Assembly: GCA_910586405.1 (NCBI GenBank)
Contig: CAJUII010000014.1
Coordinates: 1 to 30,317 of the forward strand
DNA length: 30,317 bases
Direction: 5' to 3'
Source of the DNA: an uncultured Lachnospiraceae bacterium
Lineage (GTDB): Bacteria > Bacillota > Clostridia > Lachnospirales > Lachnospiraceae
The notes beneath the pieces are model-generated. The model was not told the origin of the DNA and made no database searches. It saw only the letters and a list, made by a program, of their open reading frames with translations. The position numbers and the translations under genes are program-made. Every line of letters starts with the position of its first letter. Position 1 is the stretch's first letter. Of the stretch, positions 23,529 through 30,317 are shown piece by piece.

Positions 23529-24167
23529 ATGCCAGATATATATGCGGCGATTCCAGATGAAGAGCTGATTGACAGGCTGAGAGACGGAGAGGCGCAGATA
23601 ACGGATTATATTATGAATAAGTACAAGAACCTGGTTCGGAAAAAGGCGAAATCCATGTATATCCTCGGCGCTGACAATGATGATCTGATACAGGAAGGCA
23701 TGATCGGGCTGTTTAAGGCAGTGCGGGATTATGATGCGGGGAGAGATGCCAGCTTTTATACCTTTGCTGATCTGTGTATCTCACGGCAGATGTATAAGGC
23801 AGTGCAGGCATCCCGCAGGGAAAAACATGCGCCGCTCAATACATATATCTCCCTGTATGCCGATATGACGGAGGCGGAGAGTGATGGGGGCAGCATGGAG
23901 CTGCTCAGCACGATTGCATCGGCGGTCGAGACAAACCCTGAACAGCTTATCATCGACAGGGAGAATGTGGCAGATATCGAGGCGATGATTGATAAGGAGC
24001 TGAGCAGCTTTGAGAAGCAGGTGCTGGACCTGTACATGACAGGTATGAGTTATTCCCAGATTGCGCGTGTGTTGTCAAGGGATGAAAAGTCTACAGACAA
24101 CGCGTTACAGAGATTGAAATCAAAGCTTAGAAAAGCAGTAAACAGAAAAGTGAATACAAAAATTTGA
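23529..24167 (+). CDS. sigH: RNA polymerase sigma-H-like factor
   Basis: A sigma-70 family factor of the SigH/SpoIIAC-like 30 kDa group. Region 2 shows DDLIQEGMIGLFKAVRDYD (51-69) and FYTFADLCISRQMYKAVQAS. Region 4 shows SFEKQVLDLYMTGMSYSQIARVL and the recognition helix following (EKSTDNALQRLKSKLR). 212 residues from ATG 23529, with GGAGGG 11 bases upstream. Gene order after rlmB matches Bacillus, where yacP usually separates the two; here yacP is absent. In Bacillus SigH controls entry into sporulation and competence. Confidence 0.93.
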   Translation: MPDIYAAIPDEELIDRLRDGEAQITDYIMNKYKNLVRKKAKSMYILGADNDDLIQEGMIGLFKAVRDYDAGRDASFYTFADLCISRQMYKAVQASRREKHAPLNTYISLYADMTEAESDGGSMELLSTIASAVETNPEQLIIDRENVADIEAMIDKELSSFEKQVLDLYMTGMSYSQIARVLSRDEKSTDNALQRLKSKLRKAVNRKVNTKI

Positions 24168-24194
24168 TCGACATTTTAGGGATGTGATTTGCAG

Positions 24195-24632
24195 ATGAAA
24201 AAGAAAAAGAACTTGATGATTCAAAAACCGAAAATGTTAATTGTGGAAGATAAGGTTGTCAACAGGTATGTTTTAAAGAGTATTTTTGAGGAGGACTATA
24301 CGATTGCAGAATGTCCCGATGGCAGGATGGCAATCGAGCTCCTAGAGGAAGAGCGCGATGCGGTGGCGGTCGTGCTGCTTGATATCGTGATGCCTGTATG
24401 TGATGGATTTGCAGTATTGGAATACATGAAAGCGACAGCGCTTGACACAGTGCCGGTAATACTCATAAGCTCCAATGTGGATGATAACAATATCCAAAAA
24501 GCACATGAGTATGACGTTGTGGACTATATCCAGAAACCTTTTCAGGAGAATGTAGTCCGGCAGCGCGTACAGAGAGTTGTGGATTTATATCAAAGCAAAA
24601 GAGAAAAGATCGCATATGAACAGGCGGAATAG
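24195..24632 (+). CDS. Orphan single-domain (CheY-like) response regulator
   Basis: A receiver domain only, with no output domain: acidic pocket Glu18-Asp19 (LIVEDK), phospho-acceptor Asp63 (LLDIVMP), Ser92/Ser93 (ILISSN) in the Thr/Ser position and Lys114 (QKPF). A basic, non-conserved N-terminal extension precedes (MKKKKNLMIQKPK). The start is ATG 24195 (AGGGATGTGA upstream), not the TTG at 24189. It follows sigH by 27 bp, so is likely cotranscribed. No histidine kinase is nearby; a regulator acting by protein contact is likely. Confidence 0.92.
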   Translation: MKKKKNLMIQKPKMLIVEDKVVNRYVLKSIFEEDYTIAECPDGRMAIELLEEERDAVAVVLLDIVMPVCDGFAVLEYMKATALDTVPVILISSNVDDNNIQKAHEYDVVDYIQKPFQENVVRQRVQRVVDLYQSKREKIAYEQAE

Positions 24633-24663
24633 ATGAGCGCACATAGAAAGTAGGAGAGGGAAA

Positions 24664-25788
24664 ATGATTAATCAAAAAGTAGCAAATCAAAAAGGAATCA
24701 ATCAAAAGATGAGAAAAAGTATGAAAGCGGCAAAAAGGCTTGCGGCCATCGTGCTTGCGGCGGCAGTGCTTGCAGTAATGCCCGCAGGCGGACCCGCAGT
24801 GTCGGAGGTTCGGGCGGATGAGGCGCTTCCCGGGTATGTCAGGAGCGTCTACACAAACGAATGGATCCCCGCAGAGCAGTCCGTTCTCAGGCCGATTGCT
24901 GTCATGATGCCGACGGACAAGGTTGCGCAGCCTTCCTATGGAATCAGCAGTGCAGATGTCTTGTATGAGATTATGGAGGAGGGGGAAATCTCTCGCCAGA
25001 TGGCAGTGATCAGCAATTGGACAGGGCTTGCCAAGATCGGCAATGTCAGAAGCTGTAGGGCATATTATCTGCCGGAGGCGACAGAGTGGGACCCGATTCT
25101 TGTTCATTTTGGCGGTGTTTTTTATATGAAAGACCGCATCACAGCGCCGGATATCAATAATATCTCAGGAACCAATCAGTATGGTGTTGGCGGTGGTGCA
25201 CCTGGGTCCAGCGCGTTTTTTAGAACTTCTGACAAGAAGGCGCCACACAATGCATACACAAGTGCATCTGGGGTTATCAATGCCTGTGCGGAGCTTGGAT
25301 ACTCGTTAAATATCAGGCAGGGACTCTACAATGTAAAGCATTTTACCTTTGCGGACGGCGTGAATACTTTGGAACAGTACGGCGCAGCGGCACCCGCGGC
25401 AAATGTGATCGATCTCTCGCAGGTATTTCCATACACAAAGAGTGCCTTCACTTACAATCCTGTGGACGGCATGTACTATAAGACAATTCACGGAAAAGCA
25501 CAGACAGATGGTTTAAATGGCGAGCAGCTCAAATTTGCAAATGTGATCGTGCAGAACACCAAGTGGTGCAGGTTGGACGACAAGGGATATCTGTATTTCC
25601 AGAATATTGATAACACCGAGGACGGATACTACTTTACAAAGGGAAAATGTATTCATATCACATGGCAGAAAACAGGAGATTATACACCGACAGTATATTA
25701 TGATGACTTGGGAAATGAGATACAGCTCAATGAGGGAAAAACATATATTGCCATAGCACAGACAGGCAGACCAGTGGTATTTCAGTAG
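24664..25788 (+). CDS. Secreted/anchored DUF3048 (YerB-like) protein
   Basis: A DUF3048-domain protein, function unknown. An unusually long, basic N-terminus repeats N-Q-K three times (residues 3-5, 8-10, 13-15), then a signal sequence (about 24-48) with likely cleavage after VRA (about 49-51). There is no lipobox Cys, unlike YerB lipoproteins. DUF3048 landmarks are RPIAVMMPTDKVAQPSYGISSADVLYEIMEEG (about 76-107), GNVRSCRAYY and KKAPHNAYTS. Length 374 is usual. AGGAG is spaced seven bases from the ATG. Located 31 bp after the response regulator. Confidence 0.9.
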   Translation: MINQKVANQKGINQKMRKSMKAAKRLAAIVLAAAVLAVMPAGGPAVSEVRADEALPGYVRSVYTNEWIPAEQSVLRPIAVMMPTDKVAQPSYGISSADVLYEIMEEGEISRQMAVISNWTGLAKIGNVRSCRAYYLPEATEWDPILVHFGGVFYMKDRITAPDINNISGTNQYGVGGGAPGSSAFFRTSDKKAPHNAYTSASGVINACAELGYSLNIRQGLYNVKHFTFADGVNTLEQYGAAAPAANVIDLSQVFPYTKSAFTYNPVDGMYYKTIHGKAQTDGLNGEQLKFANVIVQNTKWCRLDDKGYLYFQNIDNTEDGYYFTKGKCIHITWQKTGDYTPTVYYDDLGNEIQLNEGKTYIAIAQTGRPVVFQ

Positions 25789-25832
25789 GTGGATTTTGAC
25801 AATATGAGTTTCAGAAAGGGTATGGTATCGTC

Positions 25833-26657
25833 ATGAAATATGAGAACATTCAGGTGACAGTTGACGGGACAGTACAGGCGAGCCTGTCACTTTATATACA
25901 GGAAGATTATCCAGATACGTATGGTGAGCGGAAACGCCCATTGGTTTTGATCTGTCCGGGCGGCGGCTATGAACATGTATCTGTCAGGGAAGGCGAGCCG
26001 ATCGCGCTCCATTTCCTGACAGCAGGATGTCATGTGGCGGTGCTCTGGTACGACATTTCCAAGCACGGCGTGGAATATCCGCAGGAGCTGAAGGAGTTGG
26101 CGTGGTCTGTGGCTTATATCAGGGAGCACGCAGATCAGTATGCGATCGACAAGGACAAGATTCTGATCGCAGGGTTTTCGGCAGGCGCACATCTCGCAGC
26201 GAGTCTGGGCTGCTTCTGGGACAAGGACTGGCTGGAGCAAAAGATGCAGATGTCAAAGGTGTGTTATCAGCCAAATGGTATAATTCTTGCGTATCCTGTC
26301 ATCACATCAGGGCCGTTTGCGCACAGGGGCAGCTTTGTGAATTTGATGGGCACAAAGGCAGATGAGGTGCTAGAGCAGGAATTGAGCTTGGAAAATCAAG
26401 TGACCGACAAGATGCCGCCAGTGTTTATGTGGCATACGTTTGAGGATGATGTCGTTCCGCTTGAAAATTCACTGATGTTTGCAAGTGCGCTCAAAAAGGC
26501 AGGAGTCAACTTTGAGTATCATGTCTTTCCACATGGAGGTCATGGGTATTCTCTCGCCACAAAAGAAACAGCAGCGCTCGGCGGCAATGAGATTGAACCG
26601 CAGTGTGAACAGTGGATGGCACTGTGCAAGAACTGGATAAAGCATTGTGTCGTATAG
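25833..26657 (+). CDS. Alpha/beta hydrolase (acetyl-esterase/BD-FAE-like)
   Basis: A cytoplasmic esterase, probably on acetylated sugars or small esters, of the family with HGGGY/PGGGY oxyanion loop. PGGGYEHVS is at 42-50, the nucleophile elbow GFSAG at 114-118 (Ser116), the acid in FEDDVVP (203-209) and the base His237 in HGGHGYS (234-240). 274 residues, no signal peptide. AAAGGG lies about 13 bases before the ATG, a little distant. A terminator-like hairpin follows. Substrate unknown. Confidence 0.9.
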   Translation: MKYENIQVTVDGTVQASLSLYIQEDYPDTYGERKRPLVLICPGGGYEHVSVREGEPIALHFLTAGCHVAVLWYDISKHGVEYPQELKELAWSVAYIREHADQYAIDKDKILIAGFSAGAHLAASLGCFWDKDWLEQKMQMSKVCYQPNGIILAYPVITSGPFAHRGSFVNLMGTKADEVLEQELSLENQVTDKMPPVFMWHTFEDDVVPLENSLMFASALKKAGVNFEYHVFPHGGHGYSLATKETAALGGNEIEPQCEQWMALCKNWIKHCVV

Positions 26658-26685
26658 CATGTAAATAAAAATGACACAAAAACAT

Positions 26686-26709
26686 GGAAGCCTGATTGCT
26701 CAGGCTTCC
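26686..26709. terminator. Terminator-like hairpin between the convergent hydrolase and VanZ genes
   Basis: A perfect 10-bp stem, GGAAGCCTGA / TCAGGCTTCC, with a 4-base loop. On the plus strand the tail is only moderately T-rich; on the minus strand the tail is ATGTTTTTGTGTCATTTTT. It may act in both directions between these two convergent genes. Confidence 0.65.
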
Positions 26710-26863
26710 TGTCTGTGTAAAAGGGGAATTCTTCCGGAATTGCTAATTAGCAAGTCTAACATCTCTGCTAAACATAGTATAACTATACAACGAAACAAGC
26801 CTTTTTTCTATAACTATATTGCGAAATACTAGCAATATATTATCCAAATATTTTATAGACATG

Positions 26864-27388
26864 TTACCGCCGGCATAGTGGCTCAAAAATCGTTTTTCTA
26901 CCGATATATCCAAAAATTCTGACAAATAATATACCAATCAAGGAGCCGCAGCTATCAATCAGCACATCGCGCGCAGAGCATCCCCGTCCCCGGACAAAGT
27001 ACTGGTGGAACTCGTCGAGGGTGGCATAGCCGACACAGAGGATTCCTGCGGTGAGCACGAGCCACAAGCCGCGGACGCCATACACATATAAGGGCACTGC
27101 AATAGAGACCGCGAGCAGGAAATATTCTGAGAAGTGCGCGAGTTTGCGCACATAATAATGAATTTTTCGGATACAGCGTGCAATCTGCTTGTCCGTCAGT
27201 TCCAGGTCAAGTGCATTGTCAGCCATGGATACTGCCTTGTGGGTGACACGATAGCTCAGATTTGAGCTGGTGGTTCCATCCTGCGAGGAAAAAGAGAAAA
27301 TGATGTACATCATCAGCAATGCAGGGACAAAAGACAGTGGTTTTAATATAAAACGCAGTAAAAACTTCGTAAAGGTTTCAATTCTCAT
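26864..27388 (-). CDS. VanZ-family membrane protein
   Basis: A VanZ-like integral membrane protein; VanZ itself gives low-level teicoplanin resistance, but most homologues are uncharacterised. The pattern is complete: FSSQDG near the end of helix 1, RKLAHFSEYFLLAV (helix 2), LDEFHQYFVRGRGCSARDVLIDSCGSLIG (quoted over the usual signature, about residues 121-149) and a last helix. 174 residues, no other domain. GGGAG lies ahead of the ATG. Followed in its direction of transcription by the AT-rich palindromic spacer at 26740-26839. Confidence 0.9.
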   Translation of the reverse strand: MRIETFTKFLLRFILKPLSFVPALLMMYIIFSFSSQDGTTSSNLSYRVTHKAVSMADNALDLELTDKQIARCIRKIHYYVRKLAHFSEYFLLAVSIAVPLYVYGVRGLWLVLTAGILCVGYATLDEFHQYFVRGRGCSARDVLIDSCGSLIGILFVRIFGYIGRKTIFEPLCRR

Positions 27389-27480
27389 AATGATTCTCCC
27401 AATTCAAAACAGATATCCTTATAGTAACCAGAAAAGAATCCAATAAGCAAGAAATATTTTATGAAAATAGTATAAAATCG

Positions 27481-27508
27481 TGTACATTTTTAAGTTTTAT
27501 GTTAAAAT
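27481..27508 (+). promoter_or_regulatory. Promoter candidate for the DUF6508-like gene
   Basis: TGTACA (27481-27486) and TAAAAT (27503-27508) with 16 bp between, 40 bp before the ATG at 27549, in an AT-rich stretch. Moderately good match. Confidence 0.4.
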
Positions 27509-27548
27509 ATACCTATACAACAAAGCGGCGCACAAAGGAGGAACGACT

Positions 27549-28013
27549 ATGCAGGAGGGCTTGAAGCTTTCGAGAGATGAGATTATCATTTGTTATAAGG
27601 ATGATGTGGCGCGATTGATGCGATATCTGTCATGGCTACAGGAAAAGAGCGGTACAATTACATCTGGGATTTATAAGGGTGAGGGAATTGAACAAAGCTC
27701 TATGACAGTTCCGGTCTATGACTCGACGCTGCTCAGCTTTATCAAGGAAGCAAAGAAGACAGACTTTATAAATAGAAATTATGTGTATACCTATTCGAGA
27801 TACCGTATTAAGACCGCAGCAGACGAACTGCGTGTGATCAGCGCCTGCTCCTTGCAGGAAATCACTGTGCTGGGTGATATTCTATCCAAGTATGTGATTC
27901 GTGGGGATATGAAGGGCGCAGTGTGGTCAGAGGGTGTTCAGAATGGTGTGTATCTGGCATTGTTACTGAAATTAAAAGAACTGATGGAGATTAGAAAGCC
28001 GTTAGAGTATTAG
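27549..28013 (+). CDS. DUF6508-like protein of unknown function
   Basis: 154 residues, soluble. The C-terminal part (CSLQEITVLGDILSKYVIRGDMKGAVWSEGVQNGVYLALLLKLKEL, read over about 101-146) resembles DUF6508, in which LT-x-RGERFCDGHW and a Leu-rich end are conserved; the match is from memory. The usual HW pair is replaced by VW. Start is ATG 27549 with AAAGGAGG; the longer frame from 27480 lacks a site. The TetR gene lies 41 bp downstream, so they may share a transcript. Confidence 0.62.
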   Translation: MQEGLKLSRDEIIICYKDDVARLMRYLSWLQEKSGTITSGIYKGEGIEQSSMTVPVYDSTLLSFIKEAKKTDFINRNYVYTYSRYRIKTAADELRVISACSLQEITVLGDILSKYVIRGDMKGAVWSEGVQNGVYLALLLKLKELMEIRKPLEY

Positions 28014-28054
28014 GGAGTACGATCTTTAGTACAAAAGAGCGAGGAGCTGAGTGC

Positions 28055-28642
28055 ATGGGAGACAGGACAGTACAGAAAAGAAAGTATATTGTAGAGAAGG
28101 CGAGAAGTGTTTTTGGCAGAAATGGGTATCGTGCGGTCACAATGAAGGATATTGTCGAAATGTGCGAGATCAGCCGCGGAGGGCTGTATCTGTACTTTGC
28201 CAGCACAAGAGAGCTTTTTGAGGCAGTGCTGGAGGAGGAACATGCGAGAGGGGCGGCTGTCATCCAGACAGTCATGTCAAAGGGCGTTTCTCCTGGGGAA
28301 AAGCTGCTCTTATATCTTGATGAGCAGAAGAAGATTATTTTGAAGAAAAAAGAAAATCTCACAGCAGCCACCTATGAGTATCTGTTTGAGACCAATCTTT
28401 CAGCCAAAAACAATCCCATGAAAAAACGGTTTGACGAGGATGCGGCAGTACTGACACAGATGATTACAGACGGTGTGGAACAAGAGTGGATGGTCTGTGA
28501 GGATGCGGCGGAGGCGGCGCGCAATATTCTGTTTACAATGGAGGGCTTGAAGGTTTCCGCATGTGCGATGGGCGTGACAGCGGGGATGGTGGACAGAGAG
28601 ATCGAATACATCATGGGGACATTGGGAATGGTAGTAAAATAA
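28055..28642 (+). CDS. TetR-family transcriptional regulator
   Basis: DNA-binding helix-turn-helix at about residues 25-50 (TMKDIVEMCEISRGGLYLYFASTRELFEAVL), the TetR signature. The C-terminal ligand domain is divergent. 195 residues. GAGGAG is eight bases before the ATG. A strong terminator follows. No transporter or enzyme target is adjacent other than the thioesterase and the preceding DUF6508-like gene. Confidence 0.93.
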   Translation: MGDRTVQKRKYIVEKARSVFGRNGYRAVTMKDIVEMCEISRGGLYLYFASTRELFEAVLEEEHARGAAVIQTVMSKGVSPGEKLLLYLDEQKKIILKKKENLTAATYEYLFETNLSAKNNPMKKRFDEDAAVLTQMITDGVEQEWMVCEDAAEAARNILFTMEGLKVSACAMGVTAGMVDREIEYIMGTLGMVVK

Positions 28643-28657
28643 AGAATACAATACGAT

Positions 28658-28692
28658 AAAAGCATGGTTGTGCCTTGAACCATGCTTTTCGT
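28658..28692 (+). terminator. Rho-independent terminator after the TetR gene
   Basis: A perfect 12-bp stem (28658-28669 with 28678-28689), loop GTGCCTTG, with a T-run in the right arm. Only 15 bp after the stop of the TetR gene. Confidence 0.8.
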
Positions 28693-28728
28693 ACATTAGA
28701 ATTGATGTGGTGCTTTATCATATAGGAA

Positions 28729-28800
28729 ACAATGCAGGAAACAGACAATGGGATTGTTGATGCGGCACTTTAAGAGGAAGGAGAGACAATGCAGGAAACA
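28729..28800 (+). repeat. 15-bp direct repeat around the thioesterase start
   Basis: ACAATGCAGGAAACA occurs at 28729-28743 and again at 28786-28800, where its ATG starts the thioesterase. The first copy opens a 13-codon frame (MQETDNGIVDAAL) whose N-terminus echoes MQETKDRKIDSTV. Confidence 0.6.
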
Positions 28801-29220
28801 AAGGATAGGAAAATAGACAGCACAGTGACGACGTTGGACGAGGTGCGGCAGCGGTTTGCACATGACCGCTTTGCCACGGTAAACGGGGCGGTGATCGAGG
28901 CAGTGGATGAGGGGTATGCGAGATGCTCTATGCAGCTGAACGACACGCATCGGAATGCGCTGGGGGCTGTGATGGGCGGCGCAATATTTACGCTGGCAGA
29001 TTTTGCTTTTGCGGTGGCATCGAACTGGAATAAAGAGGCGAGGGTATCGCTCTCTGCGTCGATTAGTTTTCTTGGCAGGGCAAAAGGAGAAACGCTGATC
29101 GCAGAGGCGGTGAAGGTCAGAGAGGGAAGAAAGACCTGCTATTATGAGATAAGTGTCTCTGATGAGCTGGGGAGCCAGGTCGCACATATGACATCCAACG
29201 GGTTTTCAGTAGAAGCATGA
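28789..29220 (+). CDS. PaaI-like hotdog-fold acyl-CoA thioesterase
   Basis: A 143-residue hotdog thioesterase of the PaaI group, hydrolysing acyl-CoA thioesters; members act as tetramers or dimers. HRNALGAVMGGAIFTLADFAFAVAS (about 55-79) is the active-site helix with the GG and Asp positions of the family, followed by SLSASISFLGRAKGETLIAEA. AAGGAGAG precedes the ATG. A short upstream ORF begins with the same four residues. Substrate unknown. Confidence 0.92.
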   Translation: MQETKDRKIDSTVTTLDEVRQRFAHDRFATVNGAVIEAVDEGYARCSMQLNDTHRNALGAVMGGAIFTLADFAFAVASNWNKEARVSLSASISFLGRAKGETLIAEAVKVREGRKTCYYEISVSDELGSQVAHMTSNGFSVEA

Positions 29221-29232
29221 AAATTCGCATAT

Positions 29233-29259
29233 TTGTAAAAATGAAAGGTATACTATACT
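29233..29259 (+). promoter_or_regulatory. Promoter candidate for ldh
   Basis: TTGTAA (29233-29238) and TATACT (29254-29259) with a short 15-bp gap, 58 bp ahead of the ldh start. The short spacer makes it only tentative. No Rex-like TTGTTAA...TTAACAA site is seen. Confidence 0.35.
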
Positions 29260-29316
29260 GTGGATAATTAGAATGAGCAGTATTGGATATAGTAAGGAGA
29301 AGGAGGATTTATAGGT

Positions 29317-30273
29317 ATGAAAGATGTAGTGATCAACAACAGAAAAGTAGCGATAGTGGGATGTGGGTTTGTAGGCTCCTCAATCGCATTCTGCCTGATG
29401 CAGAGCGGATTGTTCTCGGAGATGGTACTGATTGATGCAGACCATGACCGCGCAGAGGGGGAAGCGCTGGATATTGCACATGGTATTCCATTTATTGGTC
29501 ATGTGGACATTTATGCAGGCGGTTATGATGATATTGTGGATGCGGCGATTGTCATTATCACGGCAGGCGCAAATCAGAAGCCAGATGAGACAAGGCTGGA
29601 TCTGGTGCATAAGAATGTAGGAATTTTTAAAAGTATTATTCCTCAGATTGCAAGCAGAAATTATCAAGGAATCTTGCTGATTGTCTCTAACCCGGTAGAC
29701 ATTCTTACGTATGTGGCATGTAAGCTCAGCAATCTGCCGGAGGACAGAGTCATTGGTTCTGGTACAGTGCTTGACAGCGCCAGACTCAAATATAAGCTTG
29801 GCGAACACCTGAATGTGGACAGCAAGAGCGTACATGCGTTTATCATCGGCGAGCATGGGGACAGTGAGATTGCTGCGTGGAGCAGTGCCAACGTATCAGG
29901 CGTGCCGCTGAATGATTTCTGTGAACTGAGAGGACATTTTCAGCATGAGGAGTCCATGGAGCGCATTGCAGAGGAGGTTAAGAACTGTGCCTATGAGATT
30001 ATTTCCAAAAAGCGGGCAACCTACTACGGCATCGCTATGACTGTCAAACGAATTTGTGAGTCAATTATCCGTGATGAGCGCTCGATTCTTCCAATTTCAA
30101 GAATGATTCATGGAGAGTATGGTATCGAGGGTATGGCACTGAGTATGCCGGCTGTATTGGGCGAAAATGGAGTGCAGACGAGAGTTCCTATTGCCTTGAA
30201 TGAGGAGGAGCAGGCGAAGCTCAGACAATCGGCGGATACACTGGCTTCAGTAATCAAGGGTTTGGATCTTTAA
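29317..30273 (+). CDS. ldh: L-lactate dehydrogenase
   Basis: Reduces pyruvate to L-lactate with NADH. Rossmann GCGFVGS (15-21) with Asp40 for NAD ribose; the substrate loop GANQKPDETR (84-93) with Gln87, which favours pyruvate over oxaloacetate, and Arg93; SNPVDILTY (124-132); Asp153 and Arg156 in DSARL; catalytic His180 in IGEHGDSE. 318 residues, normal. AGGAGG lies about ten bases upstream. A strong terminator follows directly. Confidence 0.97.
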   Translation: MKDVVINNRKVAIVGCGFVGSSIAFCLMQSGLFSEMVLIDADHDRAEGEALDIAHGIPFIGHVDIYAGGYDDIVDAAIVIITAGANQKPDETRLDLVHKNVGIFKSIIPQIASRNYQGILLIVSNPVDILTYVACKLSNLPEDRVIGSGTVLDSARLKYKLGEHLNVDSKSVHAFIIGEHGDSEIAAWSSANVSGVPLNDFCELRGHFQHEESMERIAEEVKNCAYEIISKKRATYYGIAMTVKRICESIIRDERSILPISRMIHGEYGIEGMALSMPAVLGENGVQTRVPIALNEEEQAKLRQSADTLASVIKGLDL

Positions 30274-30282
30274 TATGATTGG

Positions 30283-30317
30283 CATCTGCCGTCTGGATTG
30301 GGCGGCAGGTGTTTTTT
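30283..30317 (+). terminator. Rho-independent terminator after ldh
   Basis: An 11-bp stem with two G-T pairs (30283-30293 with 30301-30311), 7-base loop, then six Ts running to the window end. Confidence 0.85.

Noticed and set aside
24463..25107. 214-codon minus-strand frame opposite the response regulator and DUF3048 genes
   Set aside because: Antisense shadow; composition rich in His, Arg, Cys and Pro, no family signal.
29221..29316. Rex operator upstream of ldh
   Set aside because: No TTGTTAA-N4-TTAACAA-like palindrome is present in the spacer.
1..30317. CRISPR array, tRNA, rRNA, IS element or prophage
   Set aside because: No regularly spaced repeats, no cloverleaf or rRNA-like sequence, and no transposase, integrase or phage structural gene was seen.

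Overview
The window looks like a chromosomal segment of an anaerobic, low-to-moderate GC Gram-positive of the Clostridia, most plausibly Lachnospiraceae. The grounds are strong GGAGG-type ribosome sites, the gene order cysE-cysS-mrnC-rlmB-sigH known from Firmicutes, VanZ, DUF3048 and CmpB-type membrane proteins, and L-lactate dehydrogenase. The organism call is inference from gene content only.

Region 1 (about 1-4180) is accessory and partly decayed. The left edge cuts an AT-rich gene for a tandemly duplicated colicin/pyocin-type (Im7/Im9-like) immunity protein. Next come two broken genes on the minus strand: a HAD phosphatase without its N-terminal catalytic motif, and a TehB-like methyltransferase without its SAM-binding half. 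An AraC-type regulator with a GyrI-like effector domain follows, with a stand-alone GyrI-like protein downstream of it. After that lie an unrecognised 229-residue protein and two hairpins.

Region 2 (4199-5827) holds an SRAP/YedK-type abasic-site protein and a PfkB-family fructokinase whose start region appears frameshifted. A terminator-like hairpin and an apparently empty spacer of about 430 bp follow.

Region 3 (6262-13941) is the most unusual part. It is a tightly packed operon of three consecutive large HlyD-like adaptors, one MacB/FtsX-type permease, a small membrane-anchored protein of unknown function and one MacB/LolD-type ATPase. Adjacent adaptor and permease genes overlap. The third adaptor and the permease both carry Gly/Met-rich inserts, and the first adaptor lacks the usual C-terminal domain. 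Together they would form a MacAB-like exporter with three different adaptors in an organism without an outer membrane.

Region 4 (13994-24632) is mostly housekeeping: thymidine kinase, a convergently overlapping CYTH protein, a CmpB-like membrane protein, phosphohexomutase, IspF with a Cys-rich tail, an Eis-like acetyltransferase and DeoD. The cysE-cysS-mrnC-rlmB-sigH block ends with an orphan single-domain response regulator.

Region 5 (24664-30317) holds a secreted DUF3048 protein, an alpha/beta hydrolase, VanZ, a DUF6508-like protein, a TetR regulator, a PaaI-like thioesterase and lactate dehydrogenase, with several clear terminator hairpins.
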